Below are positions 33,521 to 46,028 of a stretch of DNA of 64,000 bases, in pieces (the stretch's first letter is position 1; every line of letters starts with the position of its first letter). The position numbers and the translations under genes were made by a program. Origin of the DNA: Rattus norvegicus (lineage: Eukaryota > Chordata > Mammalia > Rodentia > Muridae); NCBI RefSeq assembly GCF_036323735.1, contig NC_086040.1, positions 3,228,321 to 3,292,320 on the forward strand. Reading direction: 5' to 3'. The notes under the pieces were generated by a model. It saw nothing but the letters and a program-made list of their open reading frames with translations. It did not search any database and was not told where the DNA came from.

Positions 33521-34579
33521 ATGGCCAGAGGCAAGCACAGGAACCTAAGCAACAGAAACCAAAACTTCATGGCATCATTGGAGCCCAATTCTCCCACCAA
33601 AGCAAACACTGAATATCCAAACACACCTGAAAAGCAAGATTTACATTGAAAATCACATTTGCTCATGATGATTGAGGGCTTCAAGAAAGACATGAAGAAT
33701 TCCCTTAAAGAAATGCAGGAAAACATAAATAAACAAGTAGAAGGCTATAGAGAGGAATCACAAAAATAACTGAAAGAATTCCAGGAAAACACAATCAAAC
33801 AGGTGAAGGAATTAAAAGTAGAAATAGAAGCAATAAAGAAAGCACAAAGGTAAACAACCCTGGATATAGAAAAACAAAGGAAGAGACAAGGAGCGCAGAT
33901 AACCAAAAGAATACAAAGAAGAGAGAATCTCATGAGCAGAAATTCCATAAAAATAATCCAAAGGGTCAAAGAAAATGTAAAATGGATAAAGGTACTGGTC
34001 CAAAACTTACAGGAAATCCTGGAATCAATGAGAAGATCAAACCTAAGGATAATAGATATACAAGAGAGTGAAGACCCCCAGCTCAAAATACCAGTAAAAA
34101 TCTTCAACAAAATCATAGCAGAAAACTTCCCTACCCTAAAGAAAGAGATGCCCATAAACATACAAGAATACTACAGAACTCAAAATAGATTGGACCAGAA
34201 AAGAAAATCCTCCCATCACATAATAGCCAAAATACCAAATACACAAAATAAAGAAAGAATATTTAAAGCAGTAAGGGAAAATGGTCAAGTAACATATAAA
34301 GGCAGACCTATCAGAATCACACTGGACTTATCACCAGAAATTAAAAAAGCCAGAAGATCCTGGACAGATGTCATACAGACCCAAAAAGAATACAAATGCC
34401 AGCCCAGGTTACTGTATCCTGAAAAAGTCTCAGTTAACATAGATGGAGAATCCAATATATTCCATGACAAAACCAAATTTACACAATATCTTTTTACAAA
34501 TCCAGCACTACAAAGGATAATAAATTGTAAAGCCCAACATAAGGAGGCAAGCTACACCCTAGAAAAAGCAAGAAACTAA
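33521..34579 (+). pseudogene. L1 ORF1 pseudogene, three in-frame stops
   Basis: ORF1 encodes the RNA-binding nucleic-acid chaperone of L1, which trimerises through an N-terminal coiled coil and binds RNA through an RRM and C-terminal domain. The ATG at 33521 (MARGKHRN) is the normal start. The frame is interrupted by TGA at 33647 (codon 43), TAA at 33767 (codon 83) and TAA at 33851 (codon 111). It then stays open from the Met at 33932 (codon 138) to the natural stop at 34577-34579. Total length is about 353 codons, close to normal for rodents. The open 215-codon tail includes the RRM/C-terminal region, for example NLRIIDIQESED, YRTQNRLDQKR and QVTYKGRPIRI. No net frameshift occurs. Confidence 0.93.
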
Positions 34580-34638
34580 TCGTATTGGCAACAAAAAGGA
34601 GAAGGAAAGCACACAAACATGATCTCACACTCAAATAT

Positions 34639-36338
34639 TAATATAACAGGAAGCAATAATCACTATTCCTTAATATCTCTCAATATCAATCATCTCAATG
34701 CCCCAATAAAAAACATAGATTAACAAACTGGATATGCAATGAGGACTTTGCATTCTGCTTCCTACAGGAAACACACCTCAGAGAAAAATACAGAAACTAC
34801 CTCAGAGTGAAAGGCTGGAAAACAAATTTCCAAGCATATGTTCTGAAGAAGCAAGCTTGAGTAGACATTCTAAAATCAAATAAAATCAATTTTCAACTAA
34901 AAGTCATCAAAAAAGATAAAGACGTGTACTTCATATTCATCAAAGGAGAAATCCATCAAGATGAGCTCTCAATCTTAATTATCTATGCAAATATCCTAAA
35001 ATTATCGAAATACAAGGACACCTTCATACATAAAAGAAACCTTACTGAAGCTCAAGGCACAGATTGCACTTCATACAATATTAGTAGGAGATTTCAACAC
35101 CCCACTCTCATCAATGAACAGATCATGGAAACAGACATTAAAAAGAATATAGAGAGACCCAGTCAAGTCATAAATTAAATGGACTTAACAGATATTTATA
35201 GGACATTCTATCCTAAAACAGAAGCATATGTCTTCTTCTCACTACCACAATATACTTTCTCCAAAACTGACGATATAATTGCTCATAATACAGACCTCAA
35301 TAGATACAGAAAGATAGAAATAATCCCATGTGTTCTATCAGAGAACCACGGGCTAAAACTGGTCTTCAACAATCAGGGAAGAATGCCACATATACATGGA
35401 AGTTGAACAATGCTCTACTCAACGATAACCTGGGTAAAGAAGAAATAAGAAAAACATGAAAGTCTTCTTAGAATTTAATGAAAATTAAGGTACAACATAC
35501 CCAAACTTATGAGACACAATGAAAGCTATGCTAAGAGGAAAATATCATACCTCTAAGCGCCTGCAAAAAAGAACAGGAGAGATCATATATCAGCAGCTTG
35601 TAAGCACATCTAAAGCTGTAGAACAAAAAGAAGCAAATACACCCAGGAGGAGTAGAAGGCAGGAAATAATTAAACTCAGAGCTGAAATCAACCAAGTAGA
35701 AAGAAAAAGAATCATACAAGGAATCTACAGAACCAAATAGTTGGTTCTTTGAGAAAATCATCAAGATAGAAAAACCCTTAGCCAGACTAATGGACACAGA
35801 GACTGTGTACAAATTAACAAAATCATGAATGAAAAGGGAGACAACTACAAAGTAAGAGGAAATTCAATGATCAGATCCTACTACAAAAGCCTATATTCAA
35901 CAAAACTTTGAAATCTGCAGGAAATGGACAATTTCCTAGACAGATAGCAGATGCCGAAGTTAAATCAGGAACAGATAAACTATTTAAACAAACCCATAAC
36001 TCCTAAGGAAATAGAAGCAGTCATTAAAGATCTCCCAACCAAAAAGAGCCCAGGTCCAGACGGGTTTAGTGCAGAATTCTATCAAACATTCATAGAAGAC
36101 TTCATACCAATACTATCCAAATTATTCCACAAAATTGAAATGGATCGAGCGCTACCTAATTCCTTCTATGAAGACACAATTACTCTTATACCTAAACCAC
36201 ACAATGTAGAAAGAGAACTTCAGACCAATTTCCCTTAAGAATATCAACACAAAAATAATCAATAAAATTCTGGCAAACTGAATCCAAGAGCACGTCAAAA
36301 TAATTATCCGTCATGATCAAGTAGGCTTCATCCCAGTC
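34639..36338 (+). pseudogene. L1 ORF2 pseudogene, truncated in RT domain
   Basis: ORF2 normally encodes an endonuclease and reverse transcriptase of about 1,280 residues. Here the endonuclease region (about 34640-35410) is broken by stops and indels into short frames. The linker follows at 35519-35830. The RT start is open at 35951-36238 and contains INYLNKPITPKEIEAVI, KKSPGPDGFSAEFYQTF and LPNSFYEDTITLIPKPH. Homology stops near 36338, before the catalytic FADD-type region, so RT is incomplete. Confidence 0.92.
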
Positions 36339-37644
36339 ATGCCCATTTATCCTTTCTGAAGAGAAATGACATTGTTCAGTTTTAGTTAATTTTATGTACA
36401 GTCAATTTGATGAAGTTGTTTTACCAAGTGTATGAGTACCCTGCAAGGAAATGCTGGTCTCTTATGTATACTACCTTAAATTGTTATTCTCTAAAATCAG
36501 AAACGAACACAAATAAATCTATAGGCAACATTATAAATGTATCTGAGTGAGATGAAAATTCTTCCAGAGATTCAGTCTACCAAGTTAGTGCTTAATGCAC
36601 AAATAATGCTTGAGACAGGCTTCTCAGAACATTTTGAGAGATACGTATTTCCACTACCTTTCCTTAGAGCTTTGTTGGGTTCTGCAACCTGTACAACGGA
36701 TTCACACTACTCAGTTTATGCACTTTAGTCTTGGGAGAAAATAAAATGTGACTTCCTTCCAGTCACATAGAAGATGTCAGTACATTTTCAGAATTTTCAC
36801 AAGTGAGTTCACTAATTCCATCTTAAATTGAGTTTTCAATTTAAACATGTGCAAGCATGATTCATTGCTCCTTTATCCAGTGACTGTGCTAGGTGGTCAC
36901 AGGATTTACCTATCAAACTATAACTAGTATCTAGACTTCACTGCAGAAGTGGCTATCTCTTGATCTGTGCTGGTTGCTTGTCTTCAGTGATAACATAGGC
37001 TATATCATTTCTCATCTTAAGCAATGACCACTCTCTGCTCTTATGTCTCAACAATGAAAATACAAACAGGTGAATAGTGGTATATGGTAGTGAAAAGCCA
37101 CAGAAGTCTTAGTCAGTGATGATAGAGGGACTGTTTGGACAAAGTTTGCCAGGGTATCGTTTCCTGAATTTGTTACATTTTTATGGGAAACAGAAGAAAT
37201 GAGGAGGTAGAATCTATGACTGATGAGATACCTAGGTTTAAATTTATTAGTTCTTTCCATTTTAACCAACATTCAGTATTTCATCAATATCCAAATTAAA
37301 ACACATTTTTTGGCCCAAAATTTCAAAATTTCCAGGTTTACTACACTTTTTTTTATCACATATATTTCCTAATAGTATTCTAATAATTTTTAAACTATCT
37401 CTTTAGGTATTACATCTTTATGGGCTACAGCAATAAAGGAAAAAAATCTTGGAAGCATAAAATATGTTTTTAACTCTTTAAATGTTATCCAGGCCCCTCA
37501 AATCTTTAAGTTGTTTTTCTACAGAATATGAGGACATTATGTTGAAAAAAAACGCAGACATGAGCAAAGATGTCCTTAGAAAGGCCCCACACAGCAGATT
37601 ACTCAGACAAATGCAGATGTCACTTGCCAAATGCTGAATGATAT

Positions 37645-37759
37645 CTTTTTTTTAAGTTCCCATCATTTTTATTTTATTAAGACTGTTTTTTTTTAATTTT
37701 CATTCCTAACATCTGTTGGTGTTTGTCGGTCTCTTTCTTTATTGCTTTGTTTCTTTTCC
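37645..37759. repeat. Local copy of 41686-41802 (templated insertion)
   Basis: 115 bases match 41686-41802 with only three substitutions and a small T-run length change. Segmental copy B has a diverged counterpart of the 41686 block (about 61930-62050) but nothing like it at the position matching 37645. Copy A's 37645-37759 therefore appears to be the derived one. Confidence 0.9.
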
Positions 37760-38763
37760 AAAATTATTAAAAGAAATGCTATAAAATATATATAAAAACA
37801 GGAAAATAAATTGCTAAGATTTAGAAAACATGCTCATCTTTTTACAACTAAAAAGAGGTAGGGGAATATTGAGTGACCCTAAAGTGATTTGACTTCAAAC
37901 ATAAATGTATGAATTAATATCATTAGTTTAGATTTTTGAACTGCTCTTAATATGGTTAAATGTCTGTAATAGTAGAGGAATAAATATAAAAAGAAAACAC
38001 AAATCAAAACTTTGATCTTCTATCCACCAGTAGTATGTAATAGGAGAAGAGACTATTTATCTTTTGTATTTGTTAGCTTTATAATCATATTACTTGCATT
38101 CAATTCAAATCTTGCCACTAACAAATAAACACCTGAACCTTCTTGTGTTTACAACCCTCTTATGCAAAAGTGAGTGAACAAAGCATTAGTTCTATATAAG
38201 CAGGAGCTTCCCTGTTTTTGAATGTTCATTATTAGGCCCCAAATTTAGATCCAGTGTACAGGAACCTATTGTATTTAAATACCTTCCATTTGGTAAATTT
38301 ACCTTCACTGTCTGAATTACAGTTTTAACTTCCTTCCCCCAAAGTACTACTGATTGGCAGACATTCTCCAAATCACTCTTAGTCATCCCTAAATGATGTT
38401 ATTTATATCTATTATACTTATACAAAGTAACACAGTTCCATCTTCTTTCTGGTTTCAACAGTACATTCAAAATATGCCAAACTTTAAAGAACAAACACAC
38501 AGGGTTTCAGAGAGAAATTTACTTTTTCTGTCACAAATTAGTAAGAAGGCATCAAGGAAACCAATCACAGTATTAAGAACAACTGAGATCTGTCAGGAAA
38601 TTATGGAAAACTGTCAATTGTCATGGACACCATGTAAGTTCAACCAAAAACTAGATTAGGTTAACAGTATATTAAATTCAAGGTCTTTAGTGAAAGGTAC
38701 AAAATAAATTATACGATGATACGAACACAGAATATATATTAAACAACTATTTGAAATCAATTT

Positions 38764-38832
38764 AAAAAACAAAAAACAAACAAAACAAAACAACAACAAC
38801 AGCAACTGCAACAAGAACAAAAACAACAATGA
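38764..38832. repeat. A-rich (AAAC/AAC)n tract
   Basis: Low-complexity aaaacaaaca and caacaacaacag runs without a recognisable SINE body attached. The corresponding place in copy B (about 55985) lacks it. Confidence 0.85.
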
Positions 38833-39043
38833 AAAGATACTATATTCATAATGATAGAATACACTTAGGAGGGGCAATAAAATATTTTTCAATTTATTAA
38901 TTCATTAGGTTGTCTTCACGTTTGGAATATAACTAAACATTTACGAGTGATTTTATCACACTGTGGAACTTCCTAGCAAACATTAACCAAAATATTTATA
39001 AAATAAAAGATTACTGTTAAATAACTCTGATAGAAGGACATAA

Positions 39044-39780
39044 CAGAAAGCTCCTCCCACCTCCCCTTCCTTATGGGTGTCCCCCTCCCAACCCTCCCCC
39101 CATTGACGCCCTCCCCCCATAGTCTAGTGCACTGGGGGTTCAGTCTTAGCAGGACCCAGGGCTTCCCCTTCCACTGGTGCTCTTACTAGGATATTCATTG
39201 CTACCTATGGGGTCAGAGTCCAGGGTCAGTCCATGTATAGTATTTAGGTAGTGGCTTATTCCCTGGAAGCTCTGGTTGCTTGACATTGTTGTACTTTTGG
39301 GGTCTCGAGCCCCTTCAAGCTCTTCCAGTTCTTTCTCTGATTCCTTCAACGGGGGACCTATTCTCAGTTCAGTGGTTTGCTGCTGGCATTCGCCTCTGTA
39401 TTTGCTGTATTCTGGCTGTGTCTCTCAGGAGCGATCTACATCCGGCTCCTGTCGGTCTGCACTTCTTTGCTTCATCCATCTTGTCCAATTGGGTGGCTGT
39501 ATATGTATGGGCCACCTGTGGGGCAGGCTCTGAATGGGTGTTCCTTCAGTCTCTGTTTTAATCTTTGCCTCTCTATTCCCTGCCAAGGGTATTCTTTTTC
39601 CTCATTTAAAGAAGGAGTGAAGCATTCCCATTTTGATCATCCGTCTTGAGTTTCGTTTGTTCTAGGTGTCTAGGGTAATTCAAGCATTTGGGCTGATAGC
39701 CACTTATCAATGAGTGCATACCATGTATGTCTTTCTGTGATTGGGTTAGCTCACTCAGGATGATATCTTCCAGAAAGCTC
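39044..39780 (-). mobile_element. L1 3' UTR fragment with 10-bp duplication, no A-tail
   Basis: The minus strand reads from ggaagatatcatcctgag (ORF2 end) through the rat-type L1 3' UTR to a G-rich tract at 39054. The direct repeat cagaaagctc lies at 39044-39053 and 39771-39780. The matching place in segmental copy B (about 56200-56240) is uninterrupted, so this is an insertion that came after the duplication. The normal L1 3' terminus and poly(A) tail are absent. Frames within it at 39276-39649 are chance frames. Confidence 0.92.
39052..39118 (-). other. G-rich polypurine tract of L1 3' UTR (G4-prone)
   Basis: The plus strand is nearly pure C/T with many runs of three to six C (cctccccttcc, ccccctcccaaccctccccc). 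On the minus strand this gives more than four G-runs, a classical G-quadruplex pattern known from L1 3' UTRs. Confidence 0.8.
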
Positions 39781-41033
39781 TTAAGAGTCAAAAGACATTA
39801 GAGTTTAAATGACAACTGAGAATTTAACTTGCTATCAAATTCCATGTTCAACTCTAAGTTAACTAAAAGAATACAAGTCGTGTGAATATGTGAAGGAGAC
39901 TATGTTAATTTAGTTCATGAGTTAACATTAGTGAGCTCCTGTTTCATCGACTACAGCATACCCAGAACTATAATTGAAATACTGAGGTATGATTTCTCCA
40001 ATCCACATAGTTATTGTATCCCTCTAGTCACAAAGGATCCCAACACTTTTAAGGTAGACACGTTAGGATGAGTTCTTAGTGAGGAGGCATCTTTCTCTTG
40101 GGTTTGCTTTTTTTCCTTTTTGAAAGGAATATTTTCTCAGGAAGAAATTATCAGTATGTCTTTTAAAATTGGGACAGAGAATAGAGGGAACAAGGATATT
40201 TGGAAGGATGGACTTCATTATATATGTGCATGTGTATTGCTGATAATGATTTTGTGTATTTGTGTCTGTCTTCATTCTCAAGACATAATTAAATGTGTAC
40301 TTTTTGAACTGATATGCACCATGCCCAAGAGAAGAAATTTCCCTTAAAAATGGAAGAAACAAACAAGTTGTAATGATCTTGATTTTTTTGTGGGAGAATG
40401 AACTCTATAATGAAAAAAAAATACAAAAGTTTTGGTGTCTGAATTGGGCATCGGTGTGATGTGTTGCATATGAACAGTGATTGTTGCCCATCTACATGGG
40501 TCACATTCTATCACAATATTACTGCATATGTATCGAAGCCAATATAGGAATATATGAGTAAGAAAAATGTAAAAAAAATGACAACACAATTACTTTTTTT
40601 TGCTTTGTGTAAAATAAATAATTATATACCAAAGGATCATTGTTGGTTGATTTGTTTATTAGATGCAGTTGCATTAGAGTGTAAGATCATTATTATTGTT
40701 GCCTGTCAACAACCATGAGAATTTCCAGAAGCACTATCACAGTTCACAGAGCCAGAAACTGTTGAGAGACAGAGTTTTCTATTTATTAGTATCTCTCCTA
40801 TAATATATATCCTCTACAATCTTGCCTGTCTCCCTGGGGATCTTTAACTATATGGCTATAATCCTAAAATCAGAAGGTTTACTGCTGCCAATACTGGGAC
40901 CCAAGATTGGGTAACTGATGATGTACACTATGCTTTTTAGGTGCTTAGCATGATATATTTGTGGTACATGTCTCATTACTGAAAATTTTAGCTCTAGTTT
41001 GGGTAACTTAATTTTTTTTAAATCCTATTTTTT

Positions 41034-41190
41034 AATTTTTACTGGATACTTATGTTTACATTTCAAATGTTATTCCCTTTTCTGTTTTCCTGTCCAAAAT
41101 TCCCAAATCTCATTCACCGTCTCCCTTCTTCCAAGAGTTTGTTACCCCTCCTGAAACACCGACTTCATCTTGCCTCCATGTCCGGTCATT
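41034..41190 (-). mobile_element. L1 3' end fragment (shared with copy B)
   Basis: The plus strand has actggatacttatgtttaca, then tttcaaatgttattcccttt and a C-rich part, the reverse of an L1 3' end. Copy B has the counterpart at 61220-61390, so this insertion predates the segmental duplication. Confidence 0.8.
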
Positions 41191-43110
41191 CCCTTATAAA
41201 TGAAGATATCACTCAATCTAACCACCATTGATTATCTTCTAAATCTATGTGTATAGACAATGGCCTCATCGCATGTCTCAGAATCACTTTGCAATATCGA
41301 CTGTTATCTAATTTCAAGGAATGTTCAGGCTGTCAAAAACATGGATAACTAGTATGTTTTTCAGTAAGGAAAAAAGGAAAGTATATAATATTCTCTAAAG
41401 TAAAATTATTGAGTGGAATAACTGTAAGCCCATCAAAACAAAGGACATAAAAGGTGCATAACACAGTATGCAGTATTTCTTTTTGATATTATATCATAAT
41501 TACTGTTAATCCTTCTTCAATTGGACAACCATAAATATACACTTTCTTTCACTTCAATGGACTCTTTTCACATTAATTGCTATATTCAATTAAGGATATC
41601 TTTAAGCATATTATTTTTGGGATGAAATAAAACACTCATATTTCCAGGATACCTATCATTCATTTTGTCAGTGTGTTCTTCTTTGCTTTTTTTTAAGTTC
41701 CCATCATTTTTATTTTATTAAGACTGTTTTTTTTTTTAATTTTCATTCCTAACCTCTGTTGGTGTTTTTCGGTCTCTTTGTTTATTGCTTTGTTTCTTTT
41801 CCTTTATTTCTTCCAATTCTTCCTTCTTTTTCTTTCCTTTTTTTCTTTGCTTTTCCTCTGAGAATATTTCTGTAATAGAAATATACCTCCATTGTGATTA
41901 TACGGAATACTGGGAACTGTATTATGGTATCACATCAGACATTATGTGTAGTTAGTAGATATTTATCTTCACATTGCAGACACATTTGACTTTTGTCAGT
42001 CAAAAATGTTAAGATGATATTTAAATACAGAGAATGCTAACAAAAACATGAATTTCGAACAATTCAATGTATCTATGATTTATACTTGTTCCACCTTGCC
42101 TTGCAAGCATAAATCCTGTGTTTGTTTGTTCACTTATCATTAAATCATTTTTAAAATTCAGGAACTTAACCTGATCATCAATATTTGGAAGTTCTAAAGG
42201 TAAAAATCGAAATGCCATGAAGCTATCCTTTTTAAATATAGGCAGTCCTAAAATAATAAAAAATTCCTGATACTAAAAGGAAGATGGAGTTGCAAAAATC
42301 ATAATTTTAATCTAATAAGGGGTACGATATACAAAGCCCATCGTATATAGAAACATCACATGTTCATTTTAGCTAAAAGAGGAAGGTAAACTGTGGCAAG
42401 ATGAAAAATTACTGAGGAGTTTATCAGTTGTTATGGGTGTAGCAAAGCATAATTCACATTTTTCTCTCTATGTTTAGGAAAATAACAATGTGTGTATGGT
42501 GGAGTTGACATGGAGACATAAACCTCAAGTAGAGTGCAGATGGCAACAGGTTATGTTGATAACTAAGGAGAGTGTTCTAATCTGTTTGCGATAGTAGTTG
42601 ATGACTAACGGAGTGCATATATAACCATTAGATTGCCAAGAAAATACTGCAGTGGGTTAGGGAATTGAATCTCATATAATCCTGGGCATTTTTTTGCATG
42701 GACTATCTGCTTAGGATCTCAGTATACTACTTACACACTTCTGTTAATACATTCATTGTCACATTCTGGCTCTCGTTTTTTCCTCTCTTTCTTATCAGGG
42801 TCCTGTCTTTATATTTGTATTTTATTTTCCTCACATATGAGCAGCTAACCATTAGTCAACCTCATGTTACATTTTTTTTTCTTTTTAAGTCAATGTCACA
42901 ATATTGTTCAAATCAAGGAAATGTGAGAGAGGAAGTACACTGAAATTGTTTGTAATGCCATTAAGATTTCAAATATAGGAGATATATACAATAAATCAAT
43001 ACAAGGGATTTCAATGTCATTGTGAGAATGATGGAACAGAAATATTATTTCATTGATGAAAAAAGAATTTTTACTACACCTCAAATATACAACTGGAAAC
43101 CAATACATAC

Positions 43111-45838
43111 AGAGAGAAAGAGTTTCATGTTAAAATAATCTTCACATTATAGTAAGATAGCAGTCTACTATATATAAAAGATGTGCTCAGAAAGGTGCTT
43201 GGTCTTTATATGGTCTCCCAGTAACTAGAATAGTTCTTGTCTCAGAATGATTTTTTAGCTTGTGCATTTCATTCTCATTTGTGGATCACCTTGTCTGGCC
43301 CCAGTAGGAGAGTCCTTCAGTGTCTTGAATGCCCTGTGATGATTTGTTAGCATGATACATACAAAAATATTGCATATCTGTTAACAAAAACAATTTCCGT
43401 TTTCATTATCTTCGTTCCATTTACCTAACATTTCTTGATACATATTTTTATGTATTAAAATAGGTTTCATTAAAAAAAAAACCTTTCCCAATCCTAATTC
43501 CTCTTCTCCATCCATGAGCTCTGATAAATTGTTTAGAGTATGTTTCAATTTTGTAGCTGTAGCACAAAACTTTTCTAAAAAACTAATTTTTTTAACGTTC
43601 TAAATCATACACGCCAATCTCCCTCACTTTCTTATTTCCCTTGGACCAACAATTCATTATTTTCATTTTTCTCCTATATAAATATAAACTTTAATTTCGA
43701 GGCTGTGGTCACAATTTGACCTACAGTATACCCTGTTGTCTACCTATCTTTGCTTGAAAATATTCATTTTAATGATTTATTGGTCTATTCAAAAGCCTCT
43801 GGCTTCTCCTACAATATCAGTATATACGTGGTCTAGCATGGGTATTTAAAAAGTTGTATGAGACAGTTTGTCACTGTATTACTGCCAGGTTATTGATGCT
43901 CATCATTTTCATACATGCTTATATTTACTATTGTCCTGAATCTGATTTGCTAATGATTTTATTTTACTTTCCATATTTAATTCTGGGGGATATTCTCAGA
44001 GATAATCAGGACATATTAAGTAAACAAATATCGTTCTCTGCAGTGAGGATCATCATAGGACCTTGGAAGACAAGTATTAGGCTGTTGGTGCCATTTAGGA
44101 TCAGAGGAAATAATCTACATATCATATGTACAAAGTACATAAAATTCAACATGATAGTTTGCAGAAATATTTCATCATCAGACATGATCTTGAGGATACT
44201 TGTAATTACCTGTTCAGTGACTGCTGCATTAATTAATAGTGAATGAGGGGACATCAGGTATGAAGTGACAAAGTGTTCTCAAAAATAAGAGGCATAGATA
44301 GGAAAAGAAGGAATCTTTGTAAAAAGTAAAAAAAACAAACAAACAAACAATAGACTGGTTGATTTTCTTGAAATAAGACACATATCATGATGCAAAGTTT
44401 GTTTCTGGATAGCTATGTCTTTTGAAAAACACCAGGATAAAGGACGGTCCTGAAATGTTTATCTGAAATTGAGTAGTAAACATTGTGATGTTTAATTTCA
44501 TAAATGAGCACCAGAACACTGAAAAAAACATATTAACTGCTTTCTAATCTATATAAGATTTAGCCATTTTTATTCAATGTTTAGTTTCCCTTGGTGGTTT
44601 ACACATGGTGAATGCTCTTGGACAGGTTAAGCCATAACCACAGAATCTCTAGAACTAATATTCCTGCAATGAGTAGTTTAAAAGTACATGCCATCTACAT
44701 CATAATGAGCTTACTGAATATCTATCATATTTTCACCAACCTGTGTACAAGGTTTATCTCTCATGTCTACCTATTATAAGTTGGAAAAGTATGATTGGGA
44801 ATCAAACTCTATCTAAGGAAATGGGGATTACCAACTAGGTTGAAATGGAAAACCACTGTTCTGTTTTATTCTATAGTTATCAATGTTTCTTCAAACCCAG
44901 AATAAAACTACACGAAGATTATATCAAACTGACATAAATATGACTTCTTTAATAAACTACTTTCATAATGATTATACTATACATCAGTATCCTTAGAGAA
45001 TCATAAATAATGCAGTGTCAATATTAAAATTGATGTGAATACAAATTACAATTATATTTGAATAAATTCTAGAAAAATACATACAGATATACACATCTAT
45101 GTGTTTGTATTTGCAAAATACTACTTGCTAAACTATCAATATATGCTATATTTCATACGTAAATGAGTCATATCAAAACTCTGTTCATATTACGTCCATT
45201 CTTCATGAGTGAATGTGTGCTCATATATTTTTATCTTTCTCTCTTCTATACTGAGATTTTCATTTTAATGTATACCTAATAATGGAATGCATCCCTGATA
45301 TGTATAGTGGGAACTTTGTGAGAGTATCTAGGAATTAAGAGGACTGGGTGCTTCTCAAGAGAACACGAATTTAGTCATAAATACTCAACGAAATCTCACA
45401 TTCTTCTCTATTTATAACCACAGGATTTTGCCAGCTTCTTCGGAGACTGAATGCTTTGAAATATCACAATATCTTTATATTTTGGATCTCAAAGGGTTTT
45501 AAAATGACTTGATAATTTAAGGACTTTTAGGATGAAACTGGATAGAGGATAAGTTTACTTTGAAATTGATTCATTTTCATAATATCTTTTGGATCAAAAA
45601 GTAGTAATTCCAAAAAATGTTGTCTGATAACTTAGAAGCCCTTCTTGGCAGAAATTTAAAATTGTAAGCACTGTATGTATTTAGGGTTAATAAAGTTTAT
45701 AATATATTTACAGAAAATCTTCATTCCAGATACTTTAATCCTGGTAAAATTCTGATAATGTAAGAGATATTAGAGCTTAGGTGTCCCATATAAATCTTGA
45801 TTTTAGCATGTTATTTACCTGTTTGATTGTCCAGATAG
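43111..45838. other. Gene-free, AT-rich stretch
   Basis: No gene is supported. The 130-codon plus-strand frame at 43854-44246 is the longest here but has no recognisable family, splice context or homologue in the duplicated block. There is an (AAAC)n run near 44330-44349. Confidence 0.5.

Positions 45839-45840
<2 letters not shown>

Positions 45841-45899
<59 letters not shown>
45841..45899. repeat. (AT)29 microsatellite
   Basis: Uninterrupted AT dinucleotide repeat. Confidence 0.99.
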
Positions 45900-45900
<1 letters not shown>

Positions 45901-46000
45901 CTTTGAAGTTTATCTGGACACATAATTTACTCGATGAATGTGAAATAGCAAATACCTGCTTCCATTATGAATGCCATTCACAGTCAGACAATGTGAACAT

Positions 46001-46028
46001 ATATATATGTGTGTGTGTGTGTGTGTGT
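46001..46028. repeat. (AT)n(GT)n microsatellite
   Basis: Four AT units followed by about ten GT units. Confidence 0.95.

Larger units (their letters stand above)
32775..36338 (+). mobile_element. Rat-type LINE-1, 5' UTR to RT domain, 3'-truncated
   Basis: This is the longest L1 in the window: 5' UTR (about 32775-33520), ORF1 (33521-34579), and ORF2 from about 34639 into the reverse-transcriptase domain, ending near 36338. The ORF2 3' half, 3' UTR and A-tail are missing. The 5' UTR and ORF1 closely resemble the rat L1 consensus as I recall it, for example atggccagaggcaagcacag at the ORF1 start. Stops and indels make it inactive. Loss of the 3' end rather than the 5' end points to a later deletion or rearrangement instead of ordinary truncated insertion. 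Confidence 0.93.
36430..43110. repeat. Segmental duplication, copy A
   Basis: Collinear with 52800-63300 in the same orientation. Anchors (A/B): 36516/52872; 37070/53485; 37996-38020 identical over 25 bases to 55216-55240; 38575/55787; ttagttcatgagttaaca at 39910 and 56351; 40939/61139; 42606/62895; tgtcacaatattgttcaaat at 42894 and 63168. Divergence is substantial, and the identity is too uneven to quote a figure. A-specific insertions are listed separately. No gene is recognised in it. Confidence 0.88.

Noticed and set aside
32730..33538. Minus-strand ORFs of 67-141 codons
   Set aside because: They are antisense readings of the GC-rich L1 5' UTR and ORF1 start.
33745..34161. 138-codon minus-strand ORF
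   Set aside because: It is the opposite strand of L1 ORF1 and has no family of its own.
39276..39649. Overlapping plus-strand ORFs of 85-93 codons
   Set aside because: They are antisense frames through an L1 3' UTR, which often stays open by composition.
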